A DNA stretch of 8,221 nt from Campylobacterales bacterium (GTDB lineage: Bacteria; Campylobacterota; Campylobacteria; Campylobacterales; Sulfurovaceae), in assembly GCA_014763905.1 (NCBI GenBank), contig JACXUN010000059.1, positions 1-8,221 on the forward strand, written 5' to 3'. The notes below the pieces were generated by a model. That model saw only the letters and a list, made by a program, of their open reading frames with translations, was not told the origin of the DNA and did no database searches. Both the position numbers and the translations under genes were made by a program. This document shows positions 7,929-8,221 of this stretch, piece after piece. Each line of letters starts with the position of its first letter. Positions within the stretch are counted from its first letter, which is position 1.

Positions 7929-7948
7929 CCACAAACCTTTTTTGTTTT

Positions 7949-7979
7949 ATTCTATCCAATTTTTACTCAAAAAGATCAA
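7949..7979 (-). promoter_or_regulatory. Candidate promoter of the macroglobulin gene
   Basis: On the minus strand TTGATC (7979-7974) and TAGAAT (7954-7949) resemble -35 and -10 boxes, with a long 19-base spacer that is rich in T and A. The -10 box lies about 20 bases before the start codon, leaving room for a short leader with the AAAGG ribosome binding site (7940-7936). This is a match by eye in AT-rich DNA, so chance is a real alternative. It lies between the gene and the 32-bp repeat, so the IS end would not have removed it. Confidence 0.3.
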
Positions 7980-8004
7980 CGCACTAAATAAAAACCTCGT
8001 AAAG

Positions 8005-8036
8005 CTGTGACTATGATATCCCGTCGAACTCAGGTT
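8005..8036 (+). repeat. 32-bp perfect direct repeat, right copy; probable IS1-family element end
   Basis: This copy is identical to 24-55 over all 32 bases. It begins 76 bases upstream of the macroglobulin start codon and ends 50 bases beyond the stop codon of the partial IS1-family transposase. That is where the right terminal repeat of such an element should be. If so, the outer tip of the element is near 8005 and the element extends rightwards out of the window. The assignment as a terminal repeat is inference; the opposite end of the element is not in view. Confidence 0.75.
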
Positions 8037-8086
8037 AATAAAAATTCAAGGGAAAAATATAAAAAATCGAAAATAGGTCATGCATC

Positions 8087-8221
8087 TCAAAGTAGTTGAC
8101 GATTATAACGATTAATGACAAAGTTCACAGAATATTCAAGCCTCTCCCAAGACTTAGAAAACTTAATAGTTTTTCGTTGAAGCCTAGCTAAAACCATTCT
8201 CATCCTAAGATTAAATCGTTC
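8087..8221 (-). CDS. IS1-family transposase, C-terminal 44 residues (cut by window edge)
   Basis: The minus strand reads an open frame from the window edge to a TGA at 8089-8087. The sequence starts ERFNLRMRMVLARLQRKTIK, continues FSKSWERLEYSV and ends NRYNRQLL. It lines up with the end of IS1 InsB ([20 protein letters not shown], then FSKSVELH), sharing the ERxNL, LARL, RK and FSKS positions. In IS1 the glutamate of this 'ER.N' stretch is the last residue of the DDE catalytic triad, so the window appears to be cut exactly at that codon. The rest of the gene, including any frameshift between insA and insB, is out of view. Family assignment is by recalled alignment. Confidence 0.85.
   Translation of the reverse strand, partial: ERFNLRMRMVLARLQRKTIKFSKSWERLEYSVNFVINRYNRQLL

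Larger units (their letters stand above)
8005..8221 (-). mobile_element. Partial IS1-family insertion sequence, 3' end
   Basis: The segment comprises the end of an IS1-family transposase gene (8087-8221), about 50 bp of AT-rich DNA after its stop, and the 32-bp repeat taken as the terminal repeat. The body and other end lie past the right edge, so neither completeness nor the target duplication can be judged. The left boundary is set at the outer edge of the repeat and could be off by a few bases. Confidence 0.6.

Noticed and set aside
7929..7934. TTG at 7934 as the macroglobulin start
   Set aside because: The AAAGG site would be almost touching this codon; ATG 7928 has proper spacing and still gives a full signal peptide.

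Overview
The window looks like chromosomal DNA of a Campylobacterota (Epsilonproteobacteria) member, perhaps near Sulfurimonas, Sulfuricurvum or Sulfurovum. This rests on the style of the proteins (for example the transporter N-terminus with 'ALRFFGLFIVLPVLSVYA') and on moderate-to-low GC. It is a judgement by eye, not a database result.

Layout: (i) 1-120 is a short non-coding leader holding one copy of a perfect 32-bp repeat (24-55). (ii) 121-1452 (+) encodes a 12-TM major facilitator transporter of the YajR type with a C-terminal YAM-like domain. (iii) A 10-bp-stem hairpin (1460-1483) sits between this gene and the convergent genes that follow. (iv) 1497-2208 (-) is a HepT/MntA (HEPN/MNT) toxin-antitoxin pair, antitoxin first, with an 8-bp overlap between the genes. 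(v) 2253-7928 (-) is one very large gene for a bacterial alpha-2-macroglobulin of about 1891 aa, with a signal peptide, an intact CAEQ thioester motif and a C-terminal domain that looks NTF2-like. (vi) 7929-8086 holds its upstream region and the second copy of the 32-bp repeat (8005-8036). (vii) 8087-8221 (-) is the 3' end of an IS1-family transposase that runs off the right edge.

How the parts work together: the three genes 7928->1497 lie on one strand in the order a2m - mntA - hepT. The mntA-hepT pair has a TATAAT box and a strong Shine-Dalgarno of its own in the 44-bp gap, so it may be transcribed independently of the macroglobulin gene. The macroglobulin is expected to trap foreign proteases in the periplasm. 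HepT/MntA is a cytoplasmic RNase toxin and its AMP-transferring neutraliser. The YajR-like protein is an inner-membrane transporter of unknown substrate. No shared pathway is visible.

Most worth a second look: the 32-bp direct repeat at both ends of an ~8-kb block, one copy placed exactly where the IS1-family element should end; the extra C-terminal domain on the macroglobulin; the missing lipobox and missing pbpC neighbour of the macroglobulin; and the very AT-rich toxin-antitoxin insert. I see no RNA genes, CRISPR array or clearly new system.
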